The position numbers and the translations under genes are program-made. The notes beneath the pieces are model-generated. The model was not told where the DNA came from, searched no databases, and saw only the letters and a program-made list of their open reading frames with translations. A stretch of DNA of 64,000 nucleotides from Idiomarina xiamenensis 10-D-4 (lineage in GTDB: Bacteria; Pseudomonadota; Gammaproteobacteria; Enterobacterales; Alteromonadaceae), in assembly GCF_000299895.1 (NCBI RefSeq), contig NZ_AMRG01000003.1, positions 1 through 64,000 of the forward strand. The letters are read 5' to 3'. Shown here in pieces: positions 26,368 to 37,316 of the stretch (position 1 is its first letter; the number at the start of each line of letters is the position of its first letter).

Positions 26368-26960
26368 CGCACTATCTCTGCCGGGGCCTGATCGCCGCTT
26401 TCAATGTCCCAGCCGTTCTCGCTATAGACCCAATAACTGTTGGTCTGCCCATCTCGGTCGGCAACTTCGATGGTAAATGCTGCCATATCACCGCTGCTTA
26501 AGATGAACAGTTGCGGTATCAGCGGACGTTGCTGTTCATCGCCACCGCTATCCTCATTGTCTTGCGGTTCAAACAGATTACCGGCATTTTCTTCGTCTTG
26601 TTCAAGTAACGCCATATCACCGCTAGTCAAGCGCAGTTCGGCTTGTGGCGGCAGCTTATTGGTGCCCAAACTGCGAGTGTTCAACTCACGCCAACGTTGT
26701 TGCTGCCAAATTAAAAACTGGTAGCGCTGGTTATCAACGTACAGACCTAATGGCTGTTGTCTAACAATGGCGTACTCGCGCGCATACTCGATCCGCGCGC
26801 GCAACGCCGTCGCTAAGGCCTTAGTGTCGGCCCCCTGCTTGTCCGCAGGCAAGGTGAACATCACCGCCAGCGCCATCACGCCGACAATGGCGACCACTAA
26901 CATTAATTCAATCAGCGTAAAACCTCGCTGGTCGATGGTTAATGGTCTGGACACAACCAT
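26364..26960 (-). CDS. gspH: type II secretion system minor pseudopilin H
   Basis: The pseudopilin has leader ...TIDQRG and processing motif GFTLIELMLVVAIVGVMALA, then a GspH/FimT-like beta domain with ARIEYAREYAIVRQQPLGLYVD. Residues in the second half include an acidic, Gln/Asn-rich loop (LLEQDEENAGNLFEPQDNED) longer than I would expect. The ATG at 26960 starts one base after the gspG stop (198 residues); the frame extends upstream to a TTG inside gspG, less likely as start. Confidence 0.9.
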   Translation of the reverse strand: MVVSRPLTIDQRGFTLIELMLVVAIVGVMALAVMFTLPADKQGADTKALATALRARIEYAREYAIVRQQPLGLYVDNQRYQFLIWQQQRWRELNTRSLGTNKLPPQAELRLTSGDMALLEQDEENAGNLFEPQDNEDSGGDEQQRPLIPQLFILSSGDMAAFTIEVADRDGQTNSYWVYSENGWDIESGDQAPAEIVR

Positions 26961-26961
26961 A

Positions 26962-27396
26962 TTAGTTAGCGCCACCTTGGCCAATCATCCAGTTACCAAA
27001 GTCATCGTCGGTGCCAGGTTCGTTGTCAGGACCCGGCGAAAAAATGTCGACGTCACCGTATTGGCCAGGATTCAGCATCATGTAATCGTTGCCATACGGG
27101 TCTTGCGGTAAGCGTTTAATATAACCACCACGACGATAGTTGCGCGGTGTTGGCGAACCGTTGGGTTCACGCACCAAAGCTTGCAACCCCTGCTCGGTAC
27201 TGGGGTAGTTACCGTTATCCAAACGATATTGCGCTAACGCATTTTCCAGCGCAACCAAGTCGGCGATCACTTTTTGTCGTTCAGCCTGCTCTGAACTACC
27301 CACTACGTTGGGTAAAATCAGTGTTGCTAAGATACCGATGATAACCACTACCACCATGATCTCAATTAACGAGAAACCACTTTGTTGTTGTCGCAT
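26962..27396 (-). CDS. gspG: type II secretion system major pseudopilin G
   Basis: The 144-residue major pseudopilin builds the pseudopilus shaft. Leader MRQQQSG is followed by FSLIEIMVVVVIIGILATLILP with the essential Glu at +5. The C-terminal domain has the GspG calcium-site region (YGNDYMMLNPGQYGDVDIFSPGPDNEPGTDDD). The ATG at 27396 gives the expected short leader; an upstream GTG at 27402 overlapping the gspF stop is possible. The protein is longest-lived and most abundant of the pseudopilins in characterised systems. Confidence 0.95.
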   Translation of the reverse strand: MRQQQSGFSLIEIMVVVVIIGILATLILPNVVGSSEQAERQKVIADLVALENALAQYRLDNGNYPSTEQGLQALVREPNGSPTPRNYRRGGYIKRLPQDPYGNDYMMLNPGQYGDVDIFSPGPDNEPGTDDDFGNWMIGQGGAN

Positions 27397-27398
27397 AA

Positions 27399-28634
27399 TC
27401 ACAATCCTATACTCTGATTCAGCGCCAAAATGGGCTGAATAATGGCTAACACAATAAATAAGACAATACCGGCCATACTGACGATCAATACCGGTTCAAA
27501 AATTTTCAAGCTGACACTGACCAGTGTTTCAAACTCACGATCTTGGTTGTCGGCGGCGCGACCTAACATCTGTTCCAACTCACCACTTTTCTCACCCGCG
27601 GCGATCATGTGTAGCATCATCGGCGGAAACAGTTTGGTCTGCGCTAAGGCGGCGCGCAGCGAACTCCCCTCACGCACCCGATCGGCGGCATCGTCAACCG
27701 CCTGTCGAATAGCACGGTTACCGATCACCGAGGCGGTGATTTTCAGTGCATCTAATAATGGCACAGCAGAAGCGCTCAAAATACTTAGCGTGCGAGCAAA
27801 GCGGGCGGTACTGATACCACGAATAACTTTGCCTAACACCGGTAACTGCAATAACCGTGCGTCATATTTGTCGCGAAACTTGGGTCGCTTTAAGGCGCGT
27901 TTAAATAACGCCAAGGCCACCACAATCAACAGTAACAGGTACAGACCGTAATGCTGCAAAAAGTCACTGATGGCAATCAGTAATGAGGTTGTCGGCGGTA
28001 ATGCTTGATCGCTGGTGACGAATTGTTCGACGATATTCGGCACTACCGACACCAGTAAGAAGATGATCACCGCCACGGCTACCAGTGTCAGCATGCTCGG
28101 ATAAACCAACGCTTGCGTGAGCTGACTCTTCATGTGCTGGCGCTGTTCGGTATAGTCAGCTAAACGATTTAATACTTCGTCTAAATGGCCCGATTTTTCG
28201 CCGGCCGCCACCATCGCAGTAAACAGCGAATCGAACACACGCGGGTACTCCGCCATACCTTCAGCCAGCGAGTAGCCTTCCACCACTTTACTACGCACTG
28301 CCATTAACAGCTTTTTCAGGCGCGGTTTTTCGGTTTGGTCGGCAACCGCCAATAATGCTTGTTCAATGGGTAACGCCGAACCGACCAGAGTCGCTAATTG
28401 ACGGGTGATGAGCGCCAAGTCACTGGCGCTGACTTTACGTACTAACCATTGTCGGCGAGGCGCCACAGTCGGATCTTTACTAACCCGCTCATGCTCAGCT
28501 GCCGCCTGCACATGAAGTGGTAATAAGCCTTGTTCACGCAATAACTGACGCACCTGACGTACGGTATCGGCTTCGATAACCCCTTTCTTTTTGCGTCCGT
28601 TGGCAGCAACGGCTTGATATTCAAACGCGGCCAC
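27399..28634 (-). CDS. gspF: type II secretion system inner-membrane protein F
   Basis: The 411-residue platform protein has two GspF cytoplasmic domains, each followed by hydrophobic segments (VAVIIFLLVSVVPNIV; LLLLIVVALALF; SMAGIVLFIVLAIIQPIL). Motifs include TRQLATLVGSALPIEQALLAV and the second-repeat ARTLSILSASAVPLLDAL, each with downstream MVAAGEKSG or MIAAGEKSG. The start is GTG at 28634 with GAGGAG 5 nt upstream, 2 nt after gspE. GspF links the ATPase to pseudopilus assembly. Confidence 0.95.
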   Translation of the reverse strand: MAAFEYQAVAANGRKKKGVIEADTVRQVRQLLREQGLLPLHVQAAAEHERVSKDPTVAPRRQWLVRKVSASDLALITRQLATLVGSALPIEQALLAVADQTEKPRLKKLLMAVRSKVVEGYSLAEGMAEYPRVFDSLFTAMVAAGEKSGHLDEVLNRLADYTEQRQHMKSQLTQALVYPSMLTLVAVAVIIFLLVSVVPNIVEQFVTSDQALPPTTSLLIAISDFLQHYGLYLLLLIVVALALFKRALKRPKFRDKYDARLLQLPVLGKVIRGISTARFARTLSILSASAVPLLDALKITASVIGNRAIRQAVDDAADRVREGSSLRAALAQTKLFPPMMLHMIAAGEKSGELEQMLGRAADNQDREFETLVSVSLKIFEPVLIVSMAGIVLFIVLAIIQPILALNQSIGL

Positions 28635-28636
28635 AA

Positions 28637-30121
28637 CTACTCCTCACGCGTGACGCGCAAGACTTCTTCCAGGCTAGTCACCCCAGCCTGCACTTTGTCT
28701 AAACCATCACGCCGAATACTTGGCGTATGCTGGCGTACATAGCGTTCAATATCTTGTTCACCGTGACCATGATGAATGTGGCTGCGTACCTGTTCGTCGA
28801 CCAATAATAATTCGTGAATGCCGGTACGGCCGCGATAACCGCTATCGTTGCATAATGGACAGCCTTGTGGACGATAAAGTGTCAGTTGTTGCTGCGTTGA
28901 TAGCCCCATCAATTTTAACTCTTCAGCACTGGCCGGGTGAGGTGCTTTACAGTCAGGACAGAGCGTACGGACTAAGCGTTGCGATAACACCGCTAACAAA
29001 CTCGACGATAACAAGAATGGCTCGACGCCCATATCTTCTAGACGAGTAATGGCACCGGCTGCCGAGTTAGTGTGTAACGTGGATAACACCAAGTGGCCGG
29101 TTAACGACGCTTGCACCGCAATCTGTGCAGTTTCGACATCGCGTATCTCCCCCACCATGACGACATCGGGATCTTGCCTCAATATGGCGCGTAAACCGCG
29201 CGCAAAGGTCATATCGACGCGGGTATTGACCTGTGTTTGACCAATACCATCGATGGCGTACTCAATCGGATCTTCGACGGTTAGGATATTACGATCGCGA
29301 GAGTTGATCTCGGTTAACCCGGCATACAGCGTGGTACTCTTACCAGAGCCGGTTGGCCCGGTGACCAAAATAATGCCGTGCGGCTTGTGTACCAACTCGG
29401 CAAAATGTTGGCGATTGGCTTCGGTCATGCCCAATTGAGTTAAGTTCAAGCGCGCGTTGTTTTTGTCTAATAAACGTAACACCACACGTTCGCCATAATT
29501 ACTGGGCATGGTCGATACCCTTACATCCACTGCGCGCCCGGCGATCAGTAACGAAATGCGGCCATCTTGGGGAATACGTTTTTCGGCAATATCCAATTGC
29601 GCCATGACCTTGATACGCGAGACCAACAACGAGGCGAGTTTGCGGTTAGGTCGCAAAATCTCGCGCAAGACGCCGTCGATACGAAAACGAATGGTCAGCA
29701 TTTTTTCGAAGGTTTCGATATGGATATCCGAAGCCCCCTCTTTGATGGCTTCGCTGAGCATCGCATTGATCAATTTAATGATCGGTGCGTCGTCTTCACT
29801 CTCTAATAGGTCTTCGGTTTGCGGGAGTTCTTCGGCTAGCGAGAACAAATTAGACTCGTTACCGATGTCTTCCATCAGCTGCTTAGCCTCTGATGAGTCG
29901 CGCTGGTAGGCCTGCGATAGAATCGCATCAAACTCGGCTTCGCTGTGTTGTTGCACTTGAAACGATTGCCCCAGCACGCGTCGCACTTCGCGAATCGCTT
30001 GACTGCTGACACCGGCTCGACAATGCAATAGCGGTGGTTTGCCTTGCTCTAGCACCACGCCATAACGCTTAGCAAAACTAAACGGCAGGCGCTTAACTGC
30101 AGTGGCCGTTAACTCAGTCAT
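28637..30121 (-). CDS. gspE: type II secretion system ATPase E
   Basis: GspE is the cytoplasmic hexameric ATPase that drives pseudopilus assembly. An N-terminal GspL-binding domain is followed by the ATPase core with Walker [11 protein letters not shown], the Asp box (LTVEDPIEY), Walker B ([10 protein letters not shown]) and His box ([14 protein letters not shown]). A zinc-binding CM domain has two CxxC pairs (CPDC...CPLC). I chose the ATG at 30121, which overlaps the gspD stop by 8 nt and gives 494 residues; the upstream frame inside gspD does not look like GspE. Confidence 0.96.
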   Translation of the reverse strand: MTELTATAVKRLPFSFAKRYGVVLEQGKPPLLHCRAGVSSQAIREVRRVLGQSFQVQQHSEAEFDAILSQAYQRDSSEAKQLMEDIGNESNLFSLAEELPQTEDLLESEDDAPIIKLINAMLSEAIKEGASDIHIETFEKMLTIRFRIDGVLREILRPNRKLASLLVSRIKVMAQLDIAEKRIPQDGRISLLIAGRAVDVRVSTMPSNYGERVVLRLLDKNNARLNLTQLGMTEANRQHFAELVHKPHGIILVTGPTGSGKSTTLYAGLTEINSRDRNILTVEDPIEYAIDGIGQTQVNTRVDMTFARGLRAILRQDPDVVMVGEIRDVETAQIAVQASLTGHLVLSTLHTNSAAGAITRLEDMGVEPFLLSSSLLAVLSQRLVRTLCPDCKAPHPASAEELKLMGLSTQQQLTLYRPQGCPLCNDSGYRGRTGIHELLLVDEQVRSHIHHGHGEQDIERYVRQHTPSIRRDGLDKVQAGVTSLEEVLRVTREE

Positions 30122-32243
30122 CGTTACCGGCGTCCTGTTGCTCAGTATTGTCGGTAGCTTGTTCCGCATTGCCGGCTTGGCTGGCTGCGGCGTTATGCTG
30201 CTCCATATATTCTTCGAAGCCTGGCGGTAATGATAGTGCGTTATCCCAGTCTGGCATCACCGGCGTGTCGGTATTAGGCATTAACGACACGCCACGGCTG
30301 CGACGATCCAGTTGCACCGCACGCATGTAGTTGTATTTACGTTGACTAATATCGCTTAAGGCTTTGCCGTTACGTAAAATGGTGGGACGGATAAAGACCA
30401 TCAAATTACGCTTTTGTCGAGTCGAGCTGGTCGATTTAAATAAATGTCCTAATAGTGGGATATCGCCCAAAATTGGCAACTTAGATACCGACTCTTGTAC
30501 ATCCTCATCGATCAGGCCGCCAAGCACGATGGTGTCACCGCTTTCCGCCATCACTGTGGTTTTTAATTCACGTTTGTTGATGGTGATGTCAACGGCGGTG
30601 GCGCCACTCAAGCTGGAGACTTCCTGCTCGATGATCATTTGGACCGAGTCTCCTTCGTTGATTTGCGGCGTTACCTTCAATTTAATACCGATTTCTTTTC
30701 GGTCGACAGTTTGGAATGGGTTGTCGTTGTTACCACCGACCGTCGACCCGGTGATGGTCGGTACTTCTTGACCGATCAAAATGCTCGCTTCTTGGTTGTC
30801 CAGAGTGGTAATACTCGGAGTCGCCAAAATATTCGAATTGGAATCGGTGCTAACCGCTTGTACTACGGCGGCCCAATCATCTTTGATAGTACCGAACATC
30901 ATGCCGTTGACCGAGCCTAATAGCTCTGCCAGCAGGCTGACGTCACCCGGCTCATCCGGCTCAGTGGTGGTATATTCGTTACCGGCGTTATCGACTTGAG
31001 TAATGGTACGCCCCTCACGTGGGCGTGCTTGATAAGCGGCAGCGGCTAAGCTACCAATCGGCACTTGCTGACCATTATTATACTGTACTAAACCGGCGTC
31101 TTCGCTGATCCACTGCACGCCAAAATTAATACCGTCACCTTCCATGACTTCAACAATGATCGCTTCCACCTGAACTTGCGCCCGGCGGATATCGAGTTGT
31201 CGAATGACAGCTTCTAATGAGGTTAGCAAATCCGGTTGCGCGGTAATGACCAAGGCGTTGCTGGCTTCATGCGCGCTGATCGAGATGTTGTTATTACGAC
31301 CCGCAGTGCTGCTGCGGGCGGCATTCATATTCTGACCACCGGCCGACTGCGCTTCGGCTTGAATGGTCTCGCTGACGCCTTGTAATACTTCGACCAATTC
31401 TTCGGCTTTGGCGTATTTGAGGTAGTAAACGCGGGTGTTACCCTCGGATTTTAAATCCTGATCAAGTTGTTTAATGAGTTTGATCACGCGCGCGCGAATG
31501 CGCGGTTCACCGCTAACTAAAACGCTATTAGTACGTTCATCGGCGACAATTTTCGGCGCAAACACCATACCGGTGCCTTGCTGGTCGTTACTTTTCTCAA
31601 ATAGGGTTTCGGCGATACGGGCAATTTCCGAGGCCGACGCAAACTCTAAGGGCACGCGTTCGACATCCTGATCACCGGCACGGTCGACGCGTTCAATAAT
31701 TTCGACAATGCGCTGAATGGTTTCAGCGCGGCCAGTCAGCATGATCACGTTCGACGGGTCGTAACTCATGACCGCACCGCTACCGCTTTGGTCGATAATT
31801 TGGCGCAACAATGGCGCCAATTCACGTACGGTAACGTTTTTAAGCGGGATAACGCGAGTCACCATGGCGTCGCCTTTGACCGAATAGTCATCAACAACGG
31901 GAATGGATGCACTTTTTGCATCCTTATCACGGATGATTTTGATCACCCCCGACTCCATTTGCACCGCAGCAAAGCCATACACATCCAGTACGTTCAAAAA
32001 GAACTGATAATACTGTTCTTCGTTCATCAAGTCGTAACTACGTACGTCAATACGACCTCGTACATCGGGGTCTATGATCATGGTTTTACCCAGATTGCGC
32101 CCGACAACTTGAATAAATTCGTTGATCTCGGTGTTCTTAAAGCTAGCCGCGTATTCTTGCGCGGCGCTCGGCAGACTCCACAGCGGTAATGCTAAAGCGC
32201 CGATGAGTAAGCTAGAACGAAGTAAGGGTTTGACTGAAAACAT
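30114..32243 (-). CDS. gspD: type II secretion system secretin D
   Basis: GspD forms the outer-membrane secretin channel. The ATG at 32243 gives 709 residues with a classical signal peptide ([20 protein letters not shown]...AAQ). Domains in order are N0 ([20 protein letters not shown]), N1-N3 repeats ([45 protein letters not shown]), and the secretin core with [30 protein letters not shown] and [16 protein letters not shown]-type end ([17 protein letters not shown]). The Gln/Asn-rich tail may bind a pilotin. It begins 16 nt after gspC. Confidence 0.96.
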   Translation of the reverse strand: MFSVKPLLRSSLLIGALALPLWSLPSAAQEYAASFKNTEINEFIQVVGRNLGKTMIIDPDVRGRIDVRSYDLMNEEQYYQFFLNVLDVYGFAAVQMESGVIKIIRDKDAKSASIPVVDDYSVKGDAMVTRVIPLKNVTVRELAPLLRQIIDQSGSGAVMSYDPSNVIMLTGRAETIQRIVEIIERVDRAGDQDVERVPLEFASASEIARIAETLFEKSNDQQGTGMVFAPKIVADERTNSVLVSGEPRIRARVIKLIKQLDQDLKSEGNTRVYYLKYAKAEELVEVLQGVSETIQAEAQSAGGQNMNAARSSTAGRNNNISISAHEASNALVITAQPDLLTSLEAVIRQLDIRRAQVQVEAIIVEVMEGDGINFGVQWISEDAGLVQYNNGQQVPIGSLAAAAYQARPREGRTITQVDNAGNEYTTTEPDEPGDVSLLAELLGSVNGMMFGTIKDDWAAVVQAVSTDSNSNILATPSITTLDNQEASILIGQEVPTITGSTVGGNNDNPFQTVDRKEIGIKLKVTPQINEGDSVQMIIEQEVSSLSGATAVDITINKRELKTTVMAESGDTIVLGGLIDEDVQESVSKLPILGDIPLLGHLFKSTSSTRQKRNLMVFIRPTILRNGKALSDISQRKYNYMRAVQLDRRSRGVSLMPNTDTPVMPDWDNALSLPPGFEEYMEQHNAAASQAGNAEQATDNTEQQDAGNDD

Positions 32244-32259
32244 AGGTGTTTTTCTCGTT

Positions 32260-33213
32260 TTACTGAGCCGGTACATTGAACACCAACTCGATGCGTTCAT
32301 CGCCACGCAGCACTTCGATGGTGGCTTCGCGACTGTTCTGTAATTCATTACTGGCGGCCATCGCCTGCGCCATATCGGTCAGGTCATAGCCGTTGATACT
32401 AACGGCAATGTCACCCTCTTGCAGGCCTGCCTGCTGAAATAATTCTGGTTGCCGGCCAGGACTTAAACGATAACCGGCCAAGCCATCGGGGCCTTGTACT
32501 GGCGCAATGCTCACATAATCGAGTAAGGTGCCAGGATTACCTCGGATGTCGGCCAACTGCTGGTTCACTTCGGCGTCGTCAATACGTTGCTGATTGGCGC
32601 TCACCGACACTTGTTGCAGGGTGTTGCTATTACTGTTGTCATGCGCCGCCGCTGGTGTCGAAATATCCAGTGTGACTGGCCGCTCACCGTCGATGATCCC
32701 TTCTAAGGCTAAGGTTTCTAAACGGCCACCGTTGTTAATGATGACACGATCCGGAAAGATGTCTTCGATGGTGACTTGTGAGTTACCAAGATTGTCACCA
32801 ATGACATAGGTTGACTGACTATTACCTTGTTGAATAATAGCCGCCGAGCGCGCTCGTTCTGAACTGGCGGCGACGCCCAATAAGCGTAAGTTAAGCTGGG
32901 TGCGCGGCGCGTTGTTTACCTGTTGCGAACGGCTCACGGGCTGACCAAAGAGATTTAGGCCCTGCAAGGCGGCAATATTAATCTGTGATTCTGTGCTAGC
33001 ATTAACGCTGACGGGTTGTGGCTCCGGCATTTGCGGCTTTGGCGCCAGCCATAGTAGCACGAGTTGTGCCAATAGCCAGGCAGACAACAGCACCAGCACA
33101 GCAACCGCTAACCAGCCTAGCCGCTGTTGCATTTGCGGTGTTCGAAGTCGTTCAATTGATGGAATAGTCACAGCCACTGATTTTATAATTCTATTGTTAG
33201 GTGAATGGGTCAT
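32260..33213 (-). CDS. gspC: type II secretion system protein C
   Basis: GspC bridges the inner-membrane platform and the secretin. The 317-residue protein has one transmembrane helix (LGWLAVAVLVLLSAWLLAQLVLLWL), the homology region (LNLRLLGVAASSERARSAAIIQ) that contacts GspD, and a C-terminal PDZ domain (AGYRLSPGRQPELFQQAGLQEGDIAVSINGYDL). It is the first gene of the operon. The ATG at 33213 lacks a clear Shine-Dalgarno sequence; GTG codons 12-14 codons downstream are alternatives. It is divergent from hslR over only 65 nt. Confidence 0.92.
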   Translation of the reverse strand: MTHSPNNRIIKSVAVTIPSIERLRTPQMQQRLGWLAVAVLVLLSAWLLAQLVLLWLAPKPQMPEPQPVSVNASTESQINIAALQGLNLFGQPVSRSQQVNNAPRTQLNLRLLGVAASSERARSAAIIQQGNSQSTYVIGDNLGNSQVTIEDIFPDRVIINNGGRLETLALEGIIDGERPVTLDISTPAAAHDNSNSNTLQQVSVSANQQRIDDAEVNQQLADIRGNPGTLLDYVSIAPVQGPDGLAGYRLSPGRQPELFQQAGLQEGDIAVSINGYDLTDMAQAMAASNELQNSREATIEVLRGDERIELVFNVPAQ

Positions 33214-33278
33214 TCTAGCGCGCTATACGCTGGTCAACAATCGCTTAACATCAATCTTTTCAGATTTACTAGGCTTCT

Positions 33279-33746
33279 ATGGCTAAACGGCCAATAACTC
33301 GCCAAGACAGCCATAATGACAGTTTAACGACAACAGATTGCGATTCTATGACAAAGCAACAGCCACAAGATTCATCGGTACGGCTTGATAAATGGTTATG
33401 GGCGGCGCGTTTTTATAAAACTCGAGCGTTAGCCCGACAAATGATTCAAGCAGGTAAAGTACACTATGATAATCAACGTGCCAAGCCATCAAAAACCGTC
33501 CAAGTGGGTGACTTAATCAAGTTACGTCGCGGTTATGAGGTGCTCGAGGTTGAGGTGGTCGCTATCAGCGACCAACGCCGTGGTGCCGACAAGGCTCAGC
33601 AGCTGTATCAAGAAACGCCCGCCAGCGTGCAACAGCGTGAACAGGAAGCGCAAGCACGGCGATTAAATTCACTGTATAATCCGCACCCAGATAGTCGCCC
33701 AGATAAAAAGCAGCGGCGGCAACTTATTCGTATGAAAAATCAGTAG
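33279..33746 (+). CDS. hslR: Hsp15, S4-domain heat-shock protein
   Basis: Hsp15 binds stalled 50S subunits carrying peptidyl-tRNA and helps recycle them. The S4 RNA-binding domain is clear: VRLDKWLWAARFYKTRALARQMIQAGKVHYDNQRAKPSKTVQVGD, followed by the basic tail NPHPDSRPDKKQRRQLIRMK. The ATG at 33279 has AGG 5 nt upstream and gives 155 residues; an in-frame ATG at 33348 would give 132 residues, the usual length, but has no ribosome site. It is followed 6 nt later by hslO. Confidence 0.93.
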   Translation: MAKRPITRQDSHNDSLTTTDCDSMTKQQPQDSSVRLDKWLWAARFYKTRALARQMIQAGKVHYDNQRAKPSKTVQVGDLIKLRRGYEVLEVEVVAISDQRRGADKAQQLYQETPASVQQREQEAQARRLNSLYNPHPDSRPDKKQRRQLIRMKNQ

Positions 33747-33752
33747 GACGTT

Positions 33753-34595
33753 ATGACGTATTTAGCCGATCAATTACTGCGCTATACCTTTACCGATCAA
33801 GATGTGCGTGGCGAGCTGGTGCAATTGACCAGCAGCTATCAAAAGTTAATTCAGGGTCACGATTATCCACCTGCCGTGCAGCGCCTGTTAGGTGAAATGT
33901 TGGCGGTCACATCATTATTGACGGCAACGTTAAAGTTTGAAGGCCATATTAATTTGCAACTGCAAGGTAGCGGTGCACTGAACTATGTGGCGATTAATGG
34001 CGACCATTTGCAACAGCTTCGCGGTGTTGCCCGGGTACGCGGCGAGCTACCTAGCGAGAAGCTCAGCGAGATGTTGGGTAAAGGACAATTGCTGATCACC
34101 ATTACACCGCTAAACGGCGAACGCTATCAGGGCGTGGTTGCCGCCGAAGGCGATAGTTTAGCAGCGATGGTGGAGAACTACTTTGCGCAATCAGAACAAC
34201 TGCATACACGCTTGTGGTTACATAGTGACAGCGAGCATGCCGCGGGTATGATGCTGCAAGTGTTACCCGCAGCAGGAAAAGATTTAACCGCGTTCGAACA
34301 CCTAGAAACACTCACCGACACCATTTCTGAACACGAACTCTACACGCTGCCAGGTGAACAGCTATTGCATCGTCTTTACCATCAAGAACAAGTGTTACTG
34401 TACCCCGCTCATGAAGTCAGTTTTGTTTGCGGTTGCTCGCGCGACAAGAGTTTGGATGCCTTAGCCAGCGTTAGCAACGACGAATTACGTGAGATCTTGG
34501 ATGAGGAAGGTAAACTGGTCATGACCTGCGATTATTGCCTGACCGACTACATCTTTACCGCGCACGAACTGGGCTTGGACAAGGCCGATAGTTGA
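33753..34595 (+). CDS. hslO: Hsp33 redox-regulated chaperone
   Basis: Hsp33 is a cytosolic holdase activated by oxidation. The 280-residue protein has the N-terminal domain (VRGELVQLTSSYQ...) and the C-terminal zinc switch with four cysteines in CGCS...CDYC (CxC and CxxC, about 27 residues apart). The linker between the domains is present. It forms an operon with hslR, as in many gammaproteobacteria, and ends about 25 nt before a terminator. Confidence 0.96.
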   Translation: MTYLADQLLRYTFTDQDVRGELVQLTSSYQKLIQGHDYPPAVQRLLGEMLAVTSLLTATLKFEGHINLQLQGSGALNYVAINGDHLQQLRGVARVRGELPSEKLSEMLGKGQLLITITPLNGERYQGVVAAEGDSLAAMVENYFAQSEQLHTRLWLHSDSEHAAGMMLQVLPAAGKDLTAFEHLETLTDTISEHELYTLPGEQLLHRLYHQEQVLLYPAHEVSFVCGCSRDKSLDALASVSNDELREILDEEGKLVMTCDYCLTDYIFTAHELGLDKADS

Positions 34596-34620
34596 TTTTA
34601 TATACCGACTCGCTAGCATA

Positions 34621-34650
34621 AATAACCCGGCTAATGCCGGGTTATTTTTT
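34621..34650 (+). terminator. terminator of hslRO, overlapping the der stop codon
   Basis: Arms AATAACCCGGC (34621-34631) and GCCGGGTTATT (34636-34646), 4-nt loop, followed by a T run to 34650. The right arm contains the stop codon of the convergent der gene (34642-34644), so the two transcripts share the hairpin. In the minus direction the following tract is TTATTTAT, a weaker signal. Confidence 0.85.
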
Positions 34651-36081
34651 CTTGAGATACTTCATTAAGCGTTTGCGCTTACGCACTTGCGATTGCGTGA
34701 GCTTATTCTTTTTACCCGCGTAAGGGTTACTTGATTCACGAAACTCGATTTTTATCGGTGTGCCCATGACCCCTAATGCGCGCCGGAAGTAATTAGTCAG
34801 ATAACGCTGGTAAGATCCAGGCAGGTCGTTCACTTGGTTGCCGTGAATGATCACACGTGGTGGGTTATAACCACCGGCATGCGCATACTTGAGCTTAACC
34901 CGCCGACCACTGACTAACGGCGGCTGGTGTTCGTCTTGCGCCATTTCCATAATGCGTGTCAGTTTTGAGGTGCCGACACGCTGGGTAGCACTGGCATAAG
35001 CCTCTTCGACCGACTCAAACAAGTGACCGACGCCGGTACCGTGCAGTGCCGAAATAAAATGCACGCGAGCAAAGTCGACAAAACCTAGGCGACGATCTAA
35101 CTCACGTTTGATCTCGTCTTTATGGTCTTGCGTCAAGCCGTCCCACTTATTCACCGCGATCACGATAGAGCGACCAGCGTTCAGCGCAAAACCGATCAAA
35201 TTTAAATCTTGGTCACTGATGGTTTCGCGAGCATCGATAACCGCCAACACCACATTCGCGTCTTCGATGGCTTGTAGCGTCTTGATGACCGAGAATTTTT
35301 CAATAGCTTCGCCAATTTTACCGCGACGACGCACACCAGCGGTATCGATGAGTATGTAATCACGTTCATTACGCTGCATCGGGATATAAACCGAATCACG
35401 GGTGGTGCCTGGCATATCGAACACTACCACGCGCTCTTCACCCAAAATACGGTTAGTCAGCGTCGACTTGCCGACATTCGGACGGCCGACAATGGCCAGC
35501 TTCAGCGGTAATGCCTGATAATCGATTTGGTCGTGTTCTAAATCGCTGCTGACTTCTTCCTCACTATTAACGATGACTTCGGGATACTGCTCTGCCAGCG
35601 GTCGTAATGCGGTTTCCAACATTTTCTGCACGCCACGGCCGTGTGCCGCGGCAATACCGAACACTTCGCCCATCGCTAACGAATAAAAATCAGCACCAGC
35701 GGCTTGCTCATCGATACCATCGATTTTATTGCAAATGAGTAAGGTGTTCTTATTCTGCTTACGCAAGTGATTAGCAATGGCCTGATCTGCCACAGTGACG
35801 CCATCACGGCCATCGACCAAGAACAACACCACGTCGGCTTCGACAATCGCTTGCAACGACTGTTCGGCCATACGCAGGTCAATGCCCTCTTCGTCACCGT
35901 TAATACCACCGGTGTCGATGAGAATAAAACGAAAGCCATCATAATTGGCTTGGCCATACTTGCGGTCCCGAGTTAAACCGGGAAAGTCCGCGACCAACGC
36001 ATCGCGGCTGCGGGTAAGGCGATTAAACAGTGTTGATTTGCCGACGTTCGGTCGACCTACCAACGCAACAACCGGTAGCAT
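34642..36081 (-). CDS. der: ribosome biogenesis GTPase Der
   Basis: Der (EngA) is a double GTPase needed for 50S assembly. The 479-residue protein has two G domains, each with a P-loop GRPNVGKST (about residues 8-16 and 200-208), G3 motifs DTGG and DTAG, and NKxD motifs NKID and NKWD. The C-terminal KH-like domain ends in a lysine/arginine-rich tail ([16 protein letters not shown]). It is the last gene of the hisS-yfgM-bamB-der run, 5 nt after bamB. Confidence 0.97.
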   Translation of the reverse strand: MLPVVALVGRPNVGKSTLFNRLTRSRDALVADFPGLTRDRKYGQANYDGFRFILIDTGGINGDEEGIDLRMAEQSLQAIVEADVVLFLVDGRDGVTVADQAIANHLRKQNKNTLLICNKIDGIDEQAAGADFYSLAMGEVFGIAAAHGRGVQKMLETALRPLAEQYPEVIVNSEEEVSSDLEHDQIDYQALPLKLAIVGRPNVGKSTLTNRILGEERVVVFDMPGTTRDSVYIPMQRNERDYILIDTAGVRRRGKIGEAIEKFSVIKTLQAIEDANVVLAVIDARETISDQDLNLIGFALNAGRSIVIAVNKWDGLTQDHKDEIKRELDRRLGFVDFARVHFISALHGTGVGHLFESVEEAYASATQRVGTSKLTRIMEMAQDEHQPPLVSGRRVKLKYAHAGGYNPPRVIIHGNQVNDLPGSYQRYLTNYFRRALGVMGTPIKIEFRESSNPYAGKKNKLTQSQVRKRKRLMKYLKKK

Positions 36082-36086
36082 GCTTA

Positions 36087-37316
36087 TTATTCCTGAGTAA
36101 CCGAGACGACGGACCCATCCCGGGTTTGTATAAAGAGGTTACCATCAGCCACACGAGCACCCACATAGGCACCATCACCGCCTAAATCGAGCCGACCTTC
36201 AAGCACACCAGTATCACGATTGAGCCAGTGGAAGTAGCCTTCAAAGTCACCAACCACAACGTAATCACCCACTACCGCAGGTGCAGTTAAGTTACGCCCC
36301 CACAGTTCGGTAGAACTCCACACTTCGGTACCAGAGCTGCGCTCTAATGCGTAAACATGGCTATTACTATCGGTCACATAAATGCGATTTCCAGCAATGG
36401 TAAAGTCTTGATAAGACGAATATTCACGTTGCCAAATAACCCGCCCGCTGGTTAACTCTAAAGCGGCTAGCTGGCCATTATAGCTAATAAAATAAGCGGT
36501 CTGACCAACCACAACTGGCTCGGCATCGACGTCGATGAGACGCTCTAGCTCAGAGGCACCCGTTGCCTGACCAATACGTTGTTCCCAAGCCTGCTGACCG
36601 TTTTCTAAAATCAGTACGGTTGCCTTACCGCTATTGGTGCCAACAATCGCACCACCAGCTGCAATGGTCGGCGCTGATGAACCGCGTAACGATAACGCCG
36701 GTACTTCTTGCACGAATTCCCACTGTTTTTCACCGTTGTCGGCGTTCAAGCTGATCACTTTACCGGCACCGGTATGCACCACAACGCGACCTTCACCAAC
36801 CGCGGGGTCGGCTAACACTTCGTTACCCACTTCGGTGTGCCAAGCTAACTGACCGTCGGCAGCATTCAGAGCGATAACATCGCCATTTTCGCTACCCACA
36901 TAAACGCGGTTGTATTGCGTCGCTAAACCGCCCGATAAGCGAATCGGTAAATCGCTGGAAAACGGATTCCATGACCAGCTGGAAGTATCTTCGTCGCGCA
37001 ACAACTTGCGTACGTCAACACGCCATAAGCGTTTGCCATTTTGCTGATTAAATGCGGCAACAATACCGGCACGATCGGCCGCGTAAACAACGCCATCGCT
37101 GATCACCGGATTAAGTCGCGAAAAATAATCACCGACGCCGTCACCAACGCTGCTATCCCAAACAACGCGCGGCGAAACTTTACTATCAATCGGCTGCAAT
37201 TCGGCAAAAGTGGGTTCGTCGTCGTCACTAAAAACTGAACAACCAGAAACCACCGTCACCGCTAATGCTAACGCCGCGAATTTTGCTGAGCCGAATAAAT
37301 TAAATCGTTTTATCAT
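36087..37316 (-). CDS. bamB: outer-membrane assembly lipoprotein BamB
   Basis: BamB is the eight-bladed propeller lipoprotein of the BAM complex. The 409-residue precursor has a signal peptide ending in lipobox VSGC (Cys at about residue 26). Repeated PQQ/WD-like blades follow: [72 protein letters not shown]. The start overlaps the yfgM stop by 4 nt, indicating coupled translation. Confidence 0.96.
   Translation of the reverse strand: MIKRFNLFGSAKFAALALAVTVVSGCSVFSDDDEPTFAELQPIDSKVSPRVVWDSSVGDGVGDYFSRLNPVISDGVVYAADRAGIVAAFNQQNGKRLWRVDVRKLLRDEDTSSWSWNPFSSDLPIRLSGGLATQYNRVYVGSENGDVIALNAADGQLAWHTEVGNEVLADPAVGEGRVVVHTGAGKVISLNADNGEKQWEFVQEVPALSLRGSSAPTIAAGGAIVGTNSGKATVLILENGQQAWEQRIGQATGASELERLIDVDAEPVVVGQTAYFISYNGQLAALELTSGRVIWQREYSSYQDFTIAGNRIYVTDSNSHVYALERSSGTEVWSSTELWGRNLTAPAVVGDYVVVGDFEGYFHWLNRDTGVLEGRLDLGGDGAYVGARVADGNLFIQTRDGSVVSVTQE

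Noticed and set aside
27442-27951. 169-codon plus-strand open frame
   Set aside because: It is entirely antisense to gspF, which has full family motifs.
33199-33240. TTGTTG-N17-TAGAAT promoter pair for gspC
   Set aside because: The -10 box overlaps the gspC ATG, so the transcript would start inside the gene unless translation begins at a later GTG; too uncertain to list.
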